Source: Methylonatrum kenyense (GTDB lineage Bacteria; Pseudomonadota; Gammaproteobacteria; Nitrococcales; Aquisalimonadaceae). From it: 64,000 bases of DNA. The notes below the pieces were generated by a model, which saw nothing but the letters and a program-made list of their open reading frames with translations, ran no database searches and was not told the DNA's origin. Each line of letters starts with the position of its first letter. Position 1 is the first letter of the stretch. The position numbers and the translations under genes are program-made. The stretch lies in contig NZ_JALPKO010000002.1 of assembly GCF_023195885.1 (NCBI RefSeq), positions 124,001-188,000 on the forward strand, given 5' to 3'. Below, piece after piece: positions 31,585-41,292 of this stretch.

Positions 31585-32817
31585 ATGAGTGAATGCCTGG
31601 CTTCAGGTGTCTTGCGCTACTTGGCGGATGCCGCGATCAGACGACCCGGGAGACCGCATTTGCGGGCGATTCGCCGGCTGCTGCTGTGCGGCCTGTTGCT
31701 GGCAAGTCCGGTGGTTCCAGCGGATACGGCCGATATTAAAGAGCGGGAGCAGCAGCTTGAGCAGCTGCGTGGCGAGATCGAGCGTATCGAACGCGATCTG
31801 GACGCCCAGCGCGCGGAGCGTGATGCGGTTGCCGAGGAGCAACGCAGGCTTGAGCAGTCCGTCAGCCGGTCCGTGCGGCGCGGCCGGGAATTGCAGGCGG
31901 AAGCGGAACAGGTCGGCACCCGCATCTCCGAACTGGAACAACAGCAGGCCGAGCAGGAAGAAAATGCCGAGGCCCAGCGGGAGCAGTTGGCCGAGGAGAT
32001 CCGTGCGGTCCATCGACTCGGCGCCCAGCCCGCGCTGAAGCTGCTGCTCAATCAGGAGGATCCGGCGGAACTGGGACGCATGCTGGTGTATCTGGAGCGT
32101 CTCGGTGCCCAGCGTGAGCAGCGCGTTCAGGAGGCGGTCGCGATGGTGGCGGAGCTGCGGGCCAGCCAGGAAGAGTTGGCCGGCCAGCGGCAGCAACTCG
32201 ATCAGTTGCGGCAGGAACAGGATGAAGAGGCCGAGCGCCTGGCGCGGCGCCGAGACGAACGGGCCGAACTGCAGGCGCGCCTGGACGCCGAGATTGCCAG
32301 TGAAGATGCGCGTCTGGCGCGCATGGCCGAAGACGAGCAGGAGTTGCAGGCCCTGCTCGACGAATTGCATCAGGCGCTGGCGGAGATCCCGCAGCAGGAT
32401 CGCGCCATGCAGCCATTCGATGAGCAACGGGGTGGTTTGCGCTGGCCGTTGCAGGGCGAGGTCATGGCCCGCTATGGCAGCAGCCGCGGGCGCAGCGGTG
32501 ATCGTTGGCGGGGGCTCCTGCTGGCGGCGGACCGGGGAACGCCGGTGACGGCCGTGGCCAACGGTCAGGTGGTGTTCGCCAACTGGTTGCGTGGTCAGGG
32601 GTTATTGATGATCATCGATCACGGTGATGGACACATGACGTTGTACGGCAACAATGACAGTCTGTACCGGGACGTCGGCGAATGGGTCGAGGCCGGCGAT
32701 GTCATTGCCAGTTCAGGCGATACCGGTGCCGGCGGCCGATCCGCCCTGTATTTCGAATTGCGCGTCGGTGGTGAGCCGCGTGACCCGATGACCTGGCTGC
32801 GTGCGGCCGAGGATTAG
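31585..32817 (+). CDS. envC: Murein hydrolase activator EnvC
   Basis: EnvC is a periplasmic divisome protein whose degenerate LytM domain activates the amidases that split daughter-cell walls. The 410-residue protein has a late hydrophobic export signal (about 33-46, LLLCGLLLASPVVPA), a long Gln/Glu/Arg-rich coiled coil (about 48-265), and a C-terminal M23 domain (about 290-405) with GLRWPLQGEVMARYG, GLLLAADRGTPV, HGDGHMTLYGN and YFELRVGG. Catalytic zinc ligands look incomplete, as in EnvC. The ATG at 31585 is the best start, but a TTG about 27 codons later would give a more usual signal peptide. Confidence 0.88.
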   Translation: MSECLASGVLRYLADAAIRRPGRPHLRAIRRLLLCGLLLASPVVPADTADIKEREQQLEQLRGEIERIERDLDAQRAERDAVAEEQRRLEQSVSRSVRRGRELQAEAEQVGTRISELEQQQAEQEENAEAQREQLAEEIRAVHRLGAQPALKLLLNQEDPAELGRMLVYLERLGAQREQRVQEAVAMVAELRASQEELAGQRQQLDQLRQEQDEEAERLARRRDERAELQARLDAEIASEDARLARMAEDEQELQALLDELHQALAEIPQQDRAMQPFDEQRGGLRWPLQGEVMARYGSSRGRSGDRWRGLLLAADRGTPVTAVANGQVVFANWLRGQGLLMIIDHGDGHMTLYGNNDSLYRDVGEWVEAGDVIASSGDTGAGGRSALYFELRVGGEPRDPMTWLRAAED

Positions 32818-32848
32818 TGCAGCGCGGATCGTTCTGGTGGAGAAAGAC

Positions 32849-34144
32849 ATGCGATATCCCGTAGTGCCCGGCCCGTTGATGGCCCTTGGCGTTGCAGTGG
32901 CGTGGTTACTGGCAATGCCTTCCGCGCTGGCGGATGAGCAGCCCGGGGCCCGGGATCTGCCGCTGGAGGAGTTGCGCACGCTGAGCGAGGTGTTTTCCCG
33001 GGTCAAGGGCGATTATGTCGAGGACGTGTCTGACAAGGAGCTGCTGGAAAACGCGATCCGCGGCATGCTTCAAGGTCTGGACCCGCATTCCGCCTACCTG
33101 TCCGCCGACGATTTTGCCGAGCTGCAGGAGGGAACTAGCGGTGAGTTCGGCGGGCTCGGCCTGGAAGTCGATGTGGATGACGGTTTCATCCGTGTGGTCG
33201 CGCCAATTGACGACACACCGGCGGCCCGCGCAGGTATCCGCGCCGGTGACCTGATCATCCGGCTTGATGATCGCAGCACCCGGGGCATGAACCTGAACGA
33301 GGCAGTCTCGCTGATGCGCGGCGAACCCGGTACGGACATCACCCTGACGATCACCCGCGAGGGCCAGGATGAACCGCTGGAAGTGACCCTGACCCGCGAC
33401 GTGGTGCAGGTGGTCAGCGTACGCAGCCGTATGCTGGAGGATGGCTACGGTTACCTGCGCATCAGCCAGTTCCAGAATCGCACCGCTGCCAATCTCAAGG
33501 ATCAATTGGCCGCCTTGAATGAGGCCGCGGACGGATCGCTGGATGGCCTGGTGCTCGACCTGCGGAACAACCCCGGTGGCGTACTGCAGGCGGCGGTGGC
33601 GGTGGCTGATGCCTTCCTCGAGGAAGGGCGGATCGTCTACACCGAAGGCCGCCTGGATCAGGCGCAGATGGAATTCGACGCCTCCGGAGAAGACCTGGCA
33701 CACGGGGCGCCGATCGTGGTGTTGATCAACGAGGGCTCGGCCTCGGGGTCGGAGATTGTTGCCGGCGCCCTGCAGGATCATCGGCGCGCCGTGGTCATGG
33801 GCACCCGCAGTTTCGGCAAGGGCTCGGTGCAGAGCGTGCTGCCGCTGAACAGCGGGGCGGCGATCAAACTGACCACGGCCCGCTATTACACCCCCGATGG
33901 ACGCTCGATTCAGGCTGAGGGCATCGAACCGGACGTGATTCTGGATCGGGTGCAGGTCCGTCTGCGCGAGGATTCCGAGCCGCGGCGCCTGACCGAACGG
34001 GATCTGCAGCGCCATCTGGATGGCGACCAGCTGCCGCGCCTGGAGGACGCTGACGAGCAGCGGGCGCGGGCGGTGGACGACTATGCCGTGTTCGAGGCGC
34101 TGAACCTGCTCAAGGGGCTGCGCATCCTCGGCCAGAGGCGCTGA
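32849..34144 (+). CDS. ctpA: Carboxy-terminal processing protease, S41A family
   Basis: This 431-residue exported protease trims or degrades periplasmic proteins. An N-terminal signal (MRYPVVPGPLMALGVAVAWL...SALA) is followed by an EVFSRVKGDYVE segment, a PDZ domain at about 85-165 (GLGLEVDVDDGFIRVVAPIDDTPA), and the peptidase core with LRNNPGGVLQAAV, the Ser motif INEGSASGSEIVAGAL and the Lys motif FGKGSVQSVLPL. The ATG at 32849 has a GGAG site. It follows envC by 31 bp, the usual envC-ctpA pairing. Confidence 0.94.
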   Translation: MRYPVVPGPLMALGVAVAWLLAMPSALADEQPGARDLPLEELRTLSEVFSRVKGDYVEDVSDKELLENAIRGMLQGLDPHSAYLSADDFAELQEGTSGEFGGLGLEVDVDDGFIRVVAPIDDTPAARAGIRAGDLIIRLDDRSTRGMNLNEAVSLMRGEPGTDITLTITREGQDEPLEVTLTRDVVQVVSVRSRMLEDGYGYLRISQFQNRTAANLKDQLAALNEAADGSLDGLVLDLRNNPGGVLQAAVAVADAFLEEGRIVYTEGRLDQAQMEFDASGEDLAHGAPIVVLINEGSASGSEIVAGALQDHRRAVVMGTRSFGKGSVQSVLPLNSGAAIKLTTARYYTPDGRSIQAEGIEPDVILDRVQVRLREDSEPRRLTERDLQRHLDGDQLPRLEDADEQRARAVDDYAVFEALNLLKGLRILGQRR

Positions 34145-34146
34145 GC

Positions 34147-34401
34147 GTGCACTGTTCCGTGTTCAAGGGCTCGCGCACGCCCGATACCTACCTCTTCCTG
34201 CCCGCCCGGCAACCGACCGATGCGGTGCCGCAACTCGTGTTGCAGCGCTTCGGCCAGCTGCAACACGTGATGGACCTGGTGTTGACGCCGGATCGCCAGC
34301 TGGCCCGGGTCGACGCACCGGTGTTACTGCGCGCATTGCTCACCCAGGGATGCTACATCCAGCTGCCACCGCAGGAAGAGCAACAGGGCGGACACGCCTG
34401 A
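34147..34401 (+). CDS. YcgL-domain protein
   Basis: This 84-residue protein belongs to the YcgL (DUF709) family: CSVFKGSRTPDTYLFLPAR, LQRFGQLQHVMDLVLTPDR and LLTQGCYIQLPP align with the fold. The family's role is unknown. It begins with GTG two bases after the ctpA stop, so it is translationally linked to envC-ctpA. Confidence 0.85.
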   Translation: MHCSVFKGSRTPDTYLFLPARQPTDAVPQLVLQRFGQLQHVMDLVLTPDRQLARVDAPVLLRALLTQGCYIQLPPQEEQQGGHA

Positions 34402-34417
34402 GCGGCCGGCGATGGTT

Positions 34418-35305
34418 TCAGTCGCTGTCCAGCGGCCGCATCAGTCCTTCCTGGGTCACCGAGGCCACGTGCCGGCCGCCGGCGTCGAACAGGCTGCCGC
34501 GGCAGAATCCGCGCGCCTCGGCCGTGGTCGGCGTTTCCAGGTGATACAGCAGCCAGTCGTCGATGCGAAACGGACGGTGAAACCACATGGCGTGGTCCAG
34601 ACTCGCCAGCTGCGTGCGGCCCTGAAAAATGGTGCGCCCATGGGGCAGCAGCGCCGTGCTCAGCAAGTGATAGTCCGAGGCATAGGCCAACAGCGCCCGA
34701 TGCATCAGCGGATCGTCCGGCAGGGCTGCCGGCGCCCGCAGCCACAGATCCCGATGACTGTCCTGCCGGTCCGGATTCAACGGGTGCTGGGGTCGTACCG
34801 GCCGGACATCGATCGGTCGCGGCCGGTCGGCCAGTCGCCGATAGGGCTCCGTCAGCAGCTCACGATGCCGTCGCAGCAGCGTCCATTCGCTGTCGAGTCC
34901 ATCGGCCGGCGGCACCTCGGGTGCCGGCAACTGGTGTTCATGTCCCTGTTCGGGCACATGGAACGAGGCGGACAGATTGAAGATCGGCCGACCGTGCTGA
35001 ATGGCCACGACCCGCCGGGAAGAAAAGCTGCCACCGTCGCGGGCCCGTTCGACCTGAAAGATGATCGGCGCACCGGCATCCCCGGCGCGCAGGAAATAGG
35101 CATGCAGCGAATGCACCGGCCGCCCAGCATCGACGGTACGACCGGCGGCAACCAGGGCCTGGCCCAGGACCTGGCCGCCGAATACACGGCGGCCGACGAT
35201 GTTGCGGCTCTCGCCGCGGAACAGATTATCCTCCAGCCGCTCGACGTCCAGAAGGGCGCAGAGCTGCCGCAGCAGGCCGCTAGCCTGGTCCTTGTCATTG
35301 GTCAT
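34418..35305 (-). CDS. tesB: Acyl-CoA thioesterase II (TesB)
   Basis: TesB hydrolyses medium- and long-chain acyl-CoA. The 295-residue protein has two hot-dog domains, with FRGESRNIVGRRVFGGQVLGQAL, RPVHSLHAYFLRAGD, SFSSRRVVAIQHGRPIF, ASLDHAMWFHRPF and GRHVASVTQEGLMR. The ATG at 35305 is chosen; the open frame continues 40 codons upstream into fold-back element C and lacks similarity. It is convergent with the ycgL-family gene. Confidence 0.93.
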   Translation of the reverse strand: MTNDKDQASGLLRQLCALLDVERLEDNLFRGESRNIVGRRVFGGQVLGQALVAAGRTVDAGRPVHSLHAYFLRAGDAGAPIIFQVERARDGGSFSSRRVVAIQHGRPIFNLSASFHVPEQGHEHQLPAPEVPPADGLDSEWTLLRRHRELLTEPYRRLADRPRPIDVRPVRPQHPLNPDRQDSHRDLWLRAPAALPDDPLMHRALLAYASDYHLLSTALLPHGRTIFQGRTQLASLDHAMWFHRPFRIDDWLLYHLETPTTAEARGFCRGSLFDAGGRHVASVTQEGLMRPLDSD

Positions 35306-35335
35306 AATGAGATCCTGTATCTGGCGCAGACGCTG

Positions 35336-35655
35336 GGGAAACGCTGACTTATTCGCACGCCTGCGTTGGAGTCCGCATTTTCTCCGAGGCAAGACACAAG
35401 GGTGCATTAAGCGCAGCGAATGCACGCGGTGTGATTCGTTACCATGATGCCAACCCGCGCTCGGTCACCGCCGCCGCCAATACCTTTCCCGGCCCTGGTT
35501 TGTTCGAACAACTTTGTTGTCCCGCCAACAGATCACACTGCGTGGGTCCGCTTCGCTTGACCCACCCTACGCCTCTACCGAACCGGCACCGCGGCTTGCC
35601 AGATGACCAAAACCGGTCTCAGGCGCAGACGCGGAAATAGATCAGCGTTTCCCTA
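35336..35655 (-). repeat. Fold-back element, copy C, starting on the ubiB stop codon
   Basis: Tips GGGAAACGCTGA (35336-35347) and its inverse TCAGCGTTTCCC (35642-35653) bound a 320-bp element that fills the tesB-ubiB gap. The ubiB-proximal end carries the family core (from the stop codon: TAGGGAAACGCTGATCTATT, then the CCGGTTTTGGTCATCTGGC block). The distal end resembles the right half of copy A (CTCCGAGGCAAG). A hairpin GTGGGTC/GACCCAC at 35542-35565 matches a short palindromic repeat common in proteobacteria. No believable gene lies inside. Confidence 0.82.
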
Positions 35656-37320
35656 ACGTCGGACCAGCGACACCACCAGGCCGATACCGGCCAGGCCGAG
35701 CAGGGACAGGCTCCAGCCTGCGGCATCGCCGGGCAGCAGTGCGCTGGCGCGCTGATCCAGCAGGCTGACCACCAGCGCTGCCAGCGCCAGCACTCCGGTG
35801 GTGTAAAGGCCCAGGCGGAGTCGGTTGCCGCGTTGCTGGGCATCGCGCAACTCCTGCACCGCGGTCGCCTGCCGGCGCACGTCGTCGCGCAGGCGATCCA
35901 GGTCATCCACCGCCTGCATCAGCTTGCCGGGCAGGTCCGGCAGTTGTTCACCCCAGGCCGGCAGTTGCTGGCGAATGCGGCGTAGCAGCGCGCGACCGCC
36001 CAGTTGTTCGCGCATCCAGCGCTGCATGTATGGCTTGGCCGTCTGCCAGAGGTCCAGGTCCGGGTACAGATCACGGCCCAGGCCCTCGATGTTGAGCAGG
36101 GTCTTCTGCAGCAGCACCAGCTGCGGCTGCACCACCATGTCGAAGCGCCGTCCGGTCTCGAACAGGCGCAGCAGGACAGCGCCAAACGAGATGTCCCGCA
36201 ACGGCCGTTCGAAGATCGGTTCGCAAACCGTGCGGATGGCGCCCTCGAATTCATCCACCCGGGTATCCGGAGGTACCCAGCCGGATTCCACATGCAGTTC
36301 CGCAACCCGGCGGTAGTCACGGTCAAAGAAGGCCAGGAAGTTTTCGGCCAGATAGCGGTGGTCGGTCGGGTTCAGGGTACCGACGATGCCGAAATCCACC
36401 GCGATATAGCGGGGATCCGCGGGATCCGTGGTGTCGACGAAGATATTGCCCGGGTGCATGTCGGCATGGAAGAAGCTGTCGCGGAACACCTGGGTGAAGA
36501 AGATCTCCACGCCCTTTTCCGCCAGCACCTTGAGATCCACGCCGCGGGCCCGCAGGGCCTCGATGTGGCCGATGGGCGTGCCGCTGACGCGTTCCATGAC
36601 CATGACCGTGCGCCGGCTGTGCTCGAACATCACGTCCGGTACATACAGCTTGTCGGAATCCAGGAAGTTGCGCCGCAGCTGCGACGCATTGGCCGCCTCG
36701 CGCAGCAGGTCCAGTTCGTCGATCAGGTTGCGTTCGAATTCCTCCACCACTTCCCGCGGCCGCAGGCGGCGGCCCAGATCGGAGTAGCGTTGCAACACAT
36801 CGGCGAAACTGTGCATGAGCTCCAGGTCACGCCGGATCACGCGGAAGATGCCCGGCCGCACCACCTTGACCACCACCTCGCGGCCATCCAGCAGCCGCGC
36901 GGAATGCACCTGGGCAATGGAGGCCGAGGCCAGCGGCACATCGTCGAAGCGCGCAAACACTGCATCCGGCGGGCAACCATAGGCCCGGGTGATGATGTCG
37001 CGGGCATCTGCCGCCGGGAACGGCGGCACCCGATCCTGCAGGTAGGACAACTGGTCGGCGATATCCGGCGGCAGCAGATCCCGTCGGGTCGACAGGATCT
37101 GACCGAACTTGACGAAGATCGGCCCCAGATCCTCCAGTGCCCGGCGAATGCGTTCACCGCGACTGTCCGGGTTGCGCCGGAACCAGGTCCAGGGTAGCAG
37201 CCAGCTCAGCCAGCGGACCGGCCGGAACAGCCGGGTGGCCAAGACCACCTCGTCCAGGCCGTGGCGGATCAGCACCAGGTTGATGCGAATCAGGTGGAGC
37301 ATCTGCCGTGGCCGGATCAT
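35653..37320 (-). CDS. ubiB: UbiB, atypical kinase-like ubiquinone biosynthesis protein
   Basis: UbiB is an ABC1/ADCK-family ATPase required for ubiquinone synthesis at the inner membrane. The 555-residue protein has the KxGQ signature PIFVKFGQILSTRRDLLPPD, the ASIAQVHSARL segment, HADMHPGNIFVD and VDFGIVG, and two C-terminal membrane helices (about 505-550). The ATG at 37320 is chosen and overlaps the ubiJ stop by 4 bp. The TAG stop falls on the tip of fold-back element C. Confidence 0.95.
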   Translation of the reverse strand: MIRPRQMLHLIRINLVLIRHGLDEVVLATRLFRPVRWLSWLLPWTWFRRNPDSRGERIRRALEDLGPIFVKFGQILSTRRDLLPPDIADQLSYLQDRVPPFPAADARDIITRAYGCPPDAVFARFDDVPLASASIAQVHSARLLDGREVVVKVVRPGIFRVIRRDLELMHSFADVLQRYSDLGRRLRPREVVEEFERNLIDELDLLREAANASQLRRNFLDSDKLYVPDVMFEHSRRTVMVMERVSGTPIGHIEALRARGVDLKVLAEKGVEIFFTQVFRDSFFHADMHPGNIFVDTTDPADPRYIAVDFGIVGTLNPTDHRYLAENFLAFFDRDYRRVAELHVESGWVPPDTRVDEFEGAIRTVCEPIFERPLRDISFGAVLLRLFETGRRFDMVVQPQLVLLQKTLLNIEGLGRDLYPDLDLWQTAKPYMQRWMREQLGGRALLRRIRQQLPAWGEQLPDLPGKLMQAVDDLDRLRDDVRRQATAVQELRDAQQRGNRLRLGLYTTGVLALAALVVSLLDQRASALLPGDAAGWSLSLLGLAGIGLVVSLVRR

Positions 37321-37934
37321 TCGGGTCTCCGGCGGCGTTCCAGACGACGCAGGCGTGCCTCCAGGCGATCCGCATCCGCCCGCAACCGGTCCACATCGTC
37401 GAGGAAATCCTCCACCTGCCACCGACTCGGCAGCAGCGCCTGCTCTTCGGTCAGATAGTCGGTCAGCGCTCCGGCATACTGGGAGCGCGCCTGGCGGAGC
37501 CAGCGGCGAGCCGCGCGGCCGGTCTCGCCCAGGCGATGCGCCGGCAGATCTCCGAGCATCCGCGCCAGTTGTTCCTCCCAGTCGATCTCGGTTCCGGCAA
37601 GCAGACTCCGCAGATCGCGGATCACGCCTAGGTCGCCGCTGAAACGCACCGCGTTGCCGCCTGCCTCGGGATCCCGGGCCAGCGCCAGCAGGGCCAGCGC
37701 ATTGCCGCTGATTACCGCATCGGGCACTCGGGTCGCGTCGTCGCTGGCGCCGGCGGCAAGTTGCAGTGTCGCGTCCTCGACTGTCAGGTGCAGGCTCAGT
37801 GTCGGCGCACTCAGATGAATGGCAATCCAGCGGTCGTTCAGCCGCTCCAGCCGCTGCCGGCTTTCGGAATCAATGGCCAGCAGCCGGTTCAGGCTGCTGG
37901 CCAGGGTGTCGAGTGGGCGGTCCAACCAGTGCAT
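37317..37934 (-). CDS. ubiJ: Ubiquinone biosynthesis accessory factor UbiJ
   Basis: UbiJ is a lipid-binding SCP2-domain protein that scaffolds the soluble Ubi complex. The 205-residue protein has the SCP2 fold in its first half (LHLTVEDATLQLAAG, DAVISGNALALLALAR, RFSGDLGVIRDLRSLL) and a C-terminal coiled coil (DDVDRLRADADRLEARLRRLERR). It lies 15 bp after ubiE and overlaps ubiB, giving the usual ubiE-ubiJ-ubiB operon. Confidence 0.9.
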   Translation of the reverse strand: MHWLDRPLDTLASSLNRLLAIDSESRQRLERLNDRWIAIHLSAPTLSLHLTVEDATLQLAAGASDDATRVPDAVISGNALALLALARDPEAGGNAVRFSGDLGVIRDLRSLLAGTEIDWEEQLARMLGDLPAHRLGETGRAARRWLRQARSQYAGALTDYLTEEQALLPSRWQVEDFLDDVDRLRADADRLEARLRRLERRRRPE

Positions 37935-37949
37935 AGCGCGCGTCCGCCC

Positions 37950-38696
37950 TCAGTAAACCCGGCCACGATGAACGGCCACGATGCCGCCGCTCATGTTGGT
38001 GTAATCGCAATCCTCCAGACCGGCGGCCTGCATCATGTCCCGCAACGTCTCCTGGTCCGGGTGCATGCGAATCGACTCCGCCAGATAGCGGTAGCTTTCG
38101 GCATCATCGGCAATCAGCTTGCCGAGGCGCGGCAGGATGCGAAAGGAATAGGCCTCGTAGAATGGCTCCAGCGGCGCGAGCCGCAGGCGCGAGAACTCGA
38201 GGATCAGCACCATGCCGCCCGGTTTCAGCACCCGTCGCATCTCCTCCAGCGCCGCTTCCTTGCGGGTCACATTGCGCAGGCCGAATGCCATGGTGATGCG
38301 GTCCATGCTGGCGTCGGCGAACGGCAGGTGCTCGGCATCGGCGAGCACGAAGTCCATGTCCGTCGCCAGGCCGCAATCGAGCATCCGGTCGCGGCCGCGG
38401 CACAGCATGGACTCGTTGATATCGGACATGATCACCCGGCCGGCATCACCCACCCGGGGCGCCATCAGCCGGGCCAGATCACCGGTGCCGGAGGCCAGGT
38501 CCAGCACCTGGTAGCCCGGGCGCAGGCCGGCCATGGCGACGGCCTGGCGTTTCCACAGCCTGTGCAGGCCGCCTGACATCAGGTCGTTCATCAGGTCATA
38601 GCGCCCTGCCACCGAGCGAAACACCTCGCCAACCCGGCGGGCCTTGTCGTCGGCCGGCACCCGCTGGAAGCCGAAGTCGGTGTCGTCGCCGCTCAT
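37950..38696 (-). CDS. ubiE: Ubiquinone/menaquinone C-methyltransferase UbiE
   Basis: UbiE performs the SAM-dependent C-methylation in ubiquinone synthesis. The 248-residue protein has VGEVFRSVAGRYDLMNDLMSGG, the SAM motif VLDLASGTGDLARL, ITMAFGLRNVTRK and the LKPGGMVLILEFS region. Its ATG overlaps the upstream DUF971 stop by 4 bp. Confidence 0.96.
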   Translation of the reverse strand: MSGDDTDFGFQRVPADDKARRVGEVFRSVAGRYDLMNDLMSGGLHRLWKRQAVAMAGLRPGYQVLDLASGTGDLARLMAPRVGDAGRVIMSDINESMLCRGRDRMLDCGLATDMDFVLADAEHLPFADASMDRITMAFGLRNVTRKEAALEEMRRVLKPGGMVLILEFSRLRLAPLEPFYEAYSFRILPRLGKLIADDAESYRYLAESIRMHPDQETLRDMMQAAGLEDCDYTNMSGGIVAVHRGRVY

Positions 38697-39067
38697 TGAC
38701 GGCCTCCGGCGGCGCCCTCGCGGCGCTGGTAGCCGGCGGCCTCCAGGCGCTCCAGGTAACGCTGCCAGAATTCCGCGTAATTGCTTCCGAGTTCGTAGAG
38801 GTAGTCCCAGCTGTAGAGTCCGGTGTGGTGGCCGTCGTCAAAATGCAGCCGCACCGCGTACTGGCCCACCGGTTCGATCTGCGTGATGTTGACGTCTTCC
38901 TTGTTGACCTGCAGCACTTCCTGCCCGGGCCCGTGGCCCTTGACGTCCGCCGACGGTGAGTGCACCCGCAAGTACTCGCAGCTCATGCTGAAGCTCTGGC
39001 CATCGTCGAAGGTCACGTCGAGGATGCGCGATTCCTGGTGCAGCTTGATTTCCGTTGGCGTGGGCAT
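38693..39067 (-). CDS. DUF971 (gamma-butyrobetaine-hydroxylase-like N-terminal) protein
   Basis: This 124-residue protein is a stand-alone DUF971 domain, related to the N-terminal domain of gamma-butyrobetaine hydroxylases: TEIKLHQESRILDVTFDDGQSFSMSCEYLRVHSPSA, then VGQYAVRLHFDDGHHTGLYSWDYLYELG. Related domains are linked to iron-sulfur cluster handling, but its role here is unproven. The ATG at 39067 is chosen over a start 30 codons upstream, which has no similarity. It lies between hslU and ubiE and overlaps ubiE by 4 bp. Confidence 0.88.
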   Translation of the reverse strand: MPTPTEIKLHQESRILDVTFDDGQSFSMSCEYLRVHSPSADVKGHGPGQEVLQVNKEDVNITQIEPVGQYAVRLHFDDGHHTGLYSWDYLYELGSNYAEFWQRYLERLEAAGYQRREGAAGGRQ

Positions 39068-39160
39068 GACTGGAATGACTCCGAGTTTGGACGGGCGGAA
39101 GCCTGGACTGCGCCCATGATAAGGAACGAGGGGTATCGGGCGCCACGTCGTGACCAACGC

Positions 39161-39231
39161 GGCACCCTGCCTAGCCAGATGACCAAAGCCGGTCTCGGGC
39201 GCAGGCGCGGGAATAAGTCAGTGCTTCCCTA
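39161..39231 (-). repeat. Fold-back repeat fragment, copy D, starting on the hslU stop codon
   Basis: On the minus strand the hslU TAG begins TAGGGAAGCACTGACTTATT. It continues through the family core CCCGCGCCTGCGCCCGAGA and CCGGCTTTGGTCATCTGGC, then diverges before the DUF971 gene. Only one half of the element is present, about 70 bp. Confidence 0.78.
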
Positions 39232-40572
39232 AAGAATATAGCGACTGAGATCCCGGTTCTGCGCCAGGTCGGAGAGGTGCTGGTCGACGTAGGCCGCATC
39301 CACGGTCACGGCCTGGCCGCCCTGATCCGAGGCCTCGTAGGAAATCGTCTCCAGCAGCCGTTCCATCACGGTATGCAACCGTCGGGCACCGATGTTCTCG
39401 GTGCCCTCGTTGACCTCCCAGGCCACCTGGGCGATGCGCGCGATGCCGTCCTCGGTGAAGCTCAGTTCACAGCCTTCGGTGCCAATCAGTGCCGTGTACT
39501 GCTCGGTGAGCGAGGCGTTGGGCTCGGTCAGTATGCGAACGAAGTCCTCCACCGACAGGGCATCCAGTTCGACCCGGATCGGCAGCCTGCCCTGCAGCTC
39601 GGGAATCAGGTCCGAGGGTTTGGACAGGTGGAAGGCGCCGGAGGCGATGAACAGGATGTGGTCGGTGCGCACCGAACCGTGCCGGGTGGAGACCGTGCTG
39701 CCCTCCACAAGCGGCAGCAGATCCCGCTGCACGCCCTCGCGGGAGACGTCGGCTCCGCCACTGCCGCCACCATCACTGCGCCGGGCAACCTTGTCGAGTT
39801 CGTCGAGGAAGACGATGCCGTGCTGTTCCACCCGCTCTACCGCGGCCAGCCGGATTTCCTCATCGTTGACCAGCTTGGCGGCCTCTTCCTCGCGCAGCAC
39901 CTTGCGCGCGTCGCGAATCTTCATGCGCCGCTTGCGGGTGCGCTGGCCGCCCAGGTTCTGGAACATGTTCTGCAGCTGGCTGGTCATCTCCTCCATGCCG
40001 GGCGGTGCCATGATTTCCACACCAGGCTGCGAGGCGGAGACCTCCACCTCCACCTCGCGATCATCCAGGTCGCCGAAACGCAGTTTGTTACGGAACTTGG
40101 TCCGGGTCGCCGAATCGGCGGGCTCAGCCTCGCCGTCGTCCCACTGGGAGACCGTCGGCCGTGGCAGCAGGATGTCCAGCAGCCGTTCCTCGGCTGCCTC
40201 CTCGGCCCGGTAGCGGACCTGGTCCATGGCCTCTTCCCGAGTCAGCTTGATCGCCGAATCCACCAGGTCGCGGACGATGGATTCCACATCGCGGCCGACG
40301 TAACCCACCTCGGTGAACTTGGTGGCCTCGATCTTGATGAACGGCGCCCGCGCCAAACGTGCCAGCCGGCGAGCGATCTCGGTCTTGCCGACGCCGGTCG
40401 GCCCGATCATCAGGATGTTTTTCGGCGTGATTTCGCGTCGCAGATCCTCGTCCAGCTGGCTTCGCCGCCAGCGGTTCCGCAGCGCGATGGCGACGGCCCG
40501 TTTGGCGTTGCCCTGGCCGATGATGTAGCGGTCCAGTTCCTGGACGATTTCGCGTGGTGTCATTTCCGACAT
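39229..40572 (-). CDS. hslU: ATP-dependent protease ATPase subunit HslU
   Basis: HslU is the AAA+ unfoldase of the HslVU protease. The 447-residue protein has Walker [20 protein letters not shown], the region [14 protein letters not shown], an intermediate domain (about 110-240), Walker [11 protein letters not shown], and the C-terminal tail [12 protein letters not shown] that docks into HslV. The protein therefore ends at its native C-terminus, with the TAG stop overlapping the tip of repeat copy D. It lies 12 bp after hslV. Confidence 0.97.
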   Translation of the reverse strand: MSEMTPREIVQELDRYIIGQGNAKRAVAIALRNRWRRSQLDEDLRREITPKNILMIGPTGVGKTEIARRLARLARAPFIKIEATKFTEVGYVGRDVESIVRDLVDSAIKLTREEAMDQVRYRAEEAAEERLLDILLPRPTVSQWDDGEAEPADSATRTKFRNKLRFGDLDDREVEVEVSASQPGVEIMAPPGMEEMTSQLQNMFQNLGGQRTRKRRMKIRDARKVLREEEAAKLVNDEEIRLAAVERVEQHGIVFLDELDKVARRSDGGGSGGADVSREGVQRDLLPLVEGSTVSTRHGSVRTDHILFIASGAFHLSKPSDLIPELQGRLPIRVELDALSVEDFVRILTEPNASLTEQYTALIGTEGCELSFTEDGIARIAQVAWEVNEGTENIGARRLHTVMERLLETISYEASDQGGQAVTVDAAYVDQHLSDLAQNRDLSRYIL

Positions 40573-40584
40573 GAATGCGATCCC

Positions 40585-41130
40585 TCAGGCCTCGGGGCCC
40601 AGCTCTTCAATGGTGAGATGGTGGTTGGTGTAGATGCAGATGTCGGCGGCAATGTTCAGCCCGTTCTCGACGATTTTCCTGGCCGGCAGCGAGGTATGGT
40701 CCATCAGCGCGGTCGCCGCGGCCTGGGCGAACGGGCCGCCGGAGCCGATCGCGATCAGCTCGCGTTCCGGTTCGATCACGTCGCCGTTGCCGGAGATCAT
40801 CAGGGTGCCGCTCTGGTCGGCGACCAGCAGCAGGGCTTCCAGGCGGCGCAGGGCGCGGTCCGAGCGCCAGTCCTTGGCCAGTTCCACTGCTGCACGCTGA
40901 AGGTTGCCGCGGTGTTTTTCCAGTTGCCCCTCGAAGCGCTCGAACAGCGTAAAGGCGTCCGCGGTGCCGCCGGCGAAGCCCGCCAGTACGCGATCGTGAA
41001 ACAGTCGCCGGACCTTGCGCGCATTGCCTTTCATGACCGTATTGCCGAGCGAAACCTGGCCGTCGCCACCGATCACGACCTGGCCGTCCCGCCGCGCGGA
41101 GAGAATGGTGGTGCCTCTGAACTGATCCAT
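40585..41130 (-). CDS. hslV: ATP-dependent protease peptidase subunit HslV
   Basis: HslV is the threonine protease core of HslVU. The 181-residue protein has a short propeptide (MDQFRG) before the catalytic Thr7 in [52 protein letters not shown] and [15 protein letters not shown] are also conserved. The 162-bp spacer to xerC holds no recognisable gene; a heat-shock promoter could lie there but I could not identify one with confidence. Confidence 0.96.
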   Translation of the reverse strand: MDQFRGTTILSARRDGQVVIGGDGQVSLGNTVMKGNARKVRRLFHDRVLAGFAGGTADAFTLFERFEGQLEKHRGNLQRAAVELAKDWRSDRALRRLEALLLVADQSGTLMISGNGDVIEPERELIAIGSGGPFAQAAATALMDHTSLPARKIVENGLNIAADICIYTNHHLTIEELGPEA

Positions 41131-41292
41131 GGACGCTCCGTTGGGAAGGGTTTACCGGGAACTGTGGGGTATGGGGGGTATCGGCACGCCCTTCAAGGAT
41201 CAGGGGCGGAATTGGCCCGGGGTCGAACGCCCGCTATCCCCGCGCCCGCTTCGCCATCCAGGCACGATCCCGGCTTGGCGCCTGATACCTGC

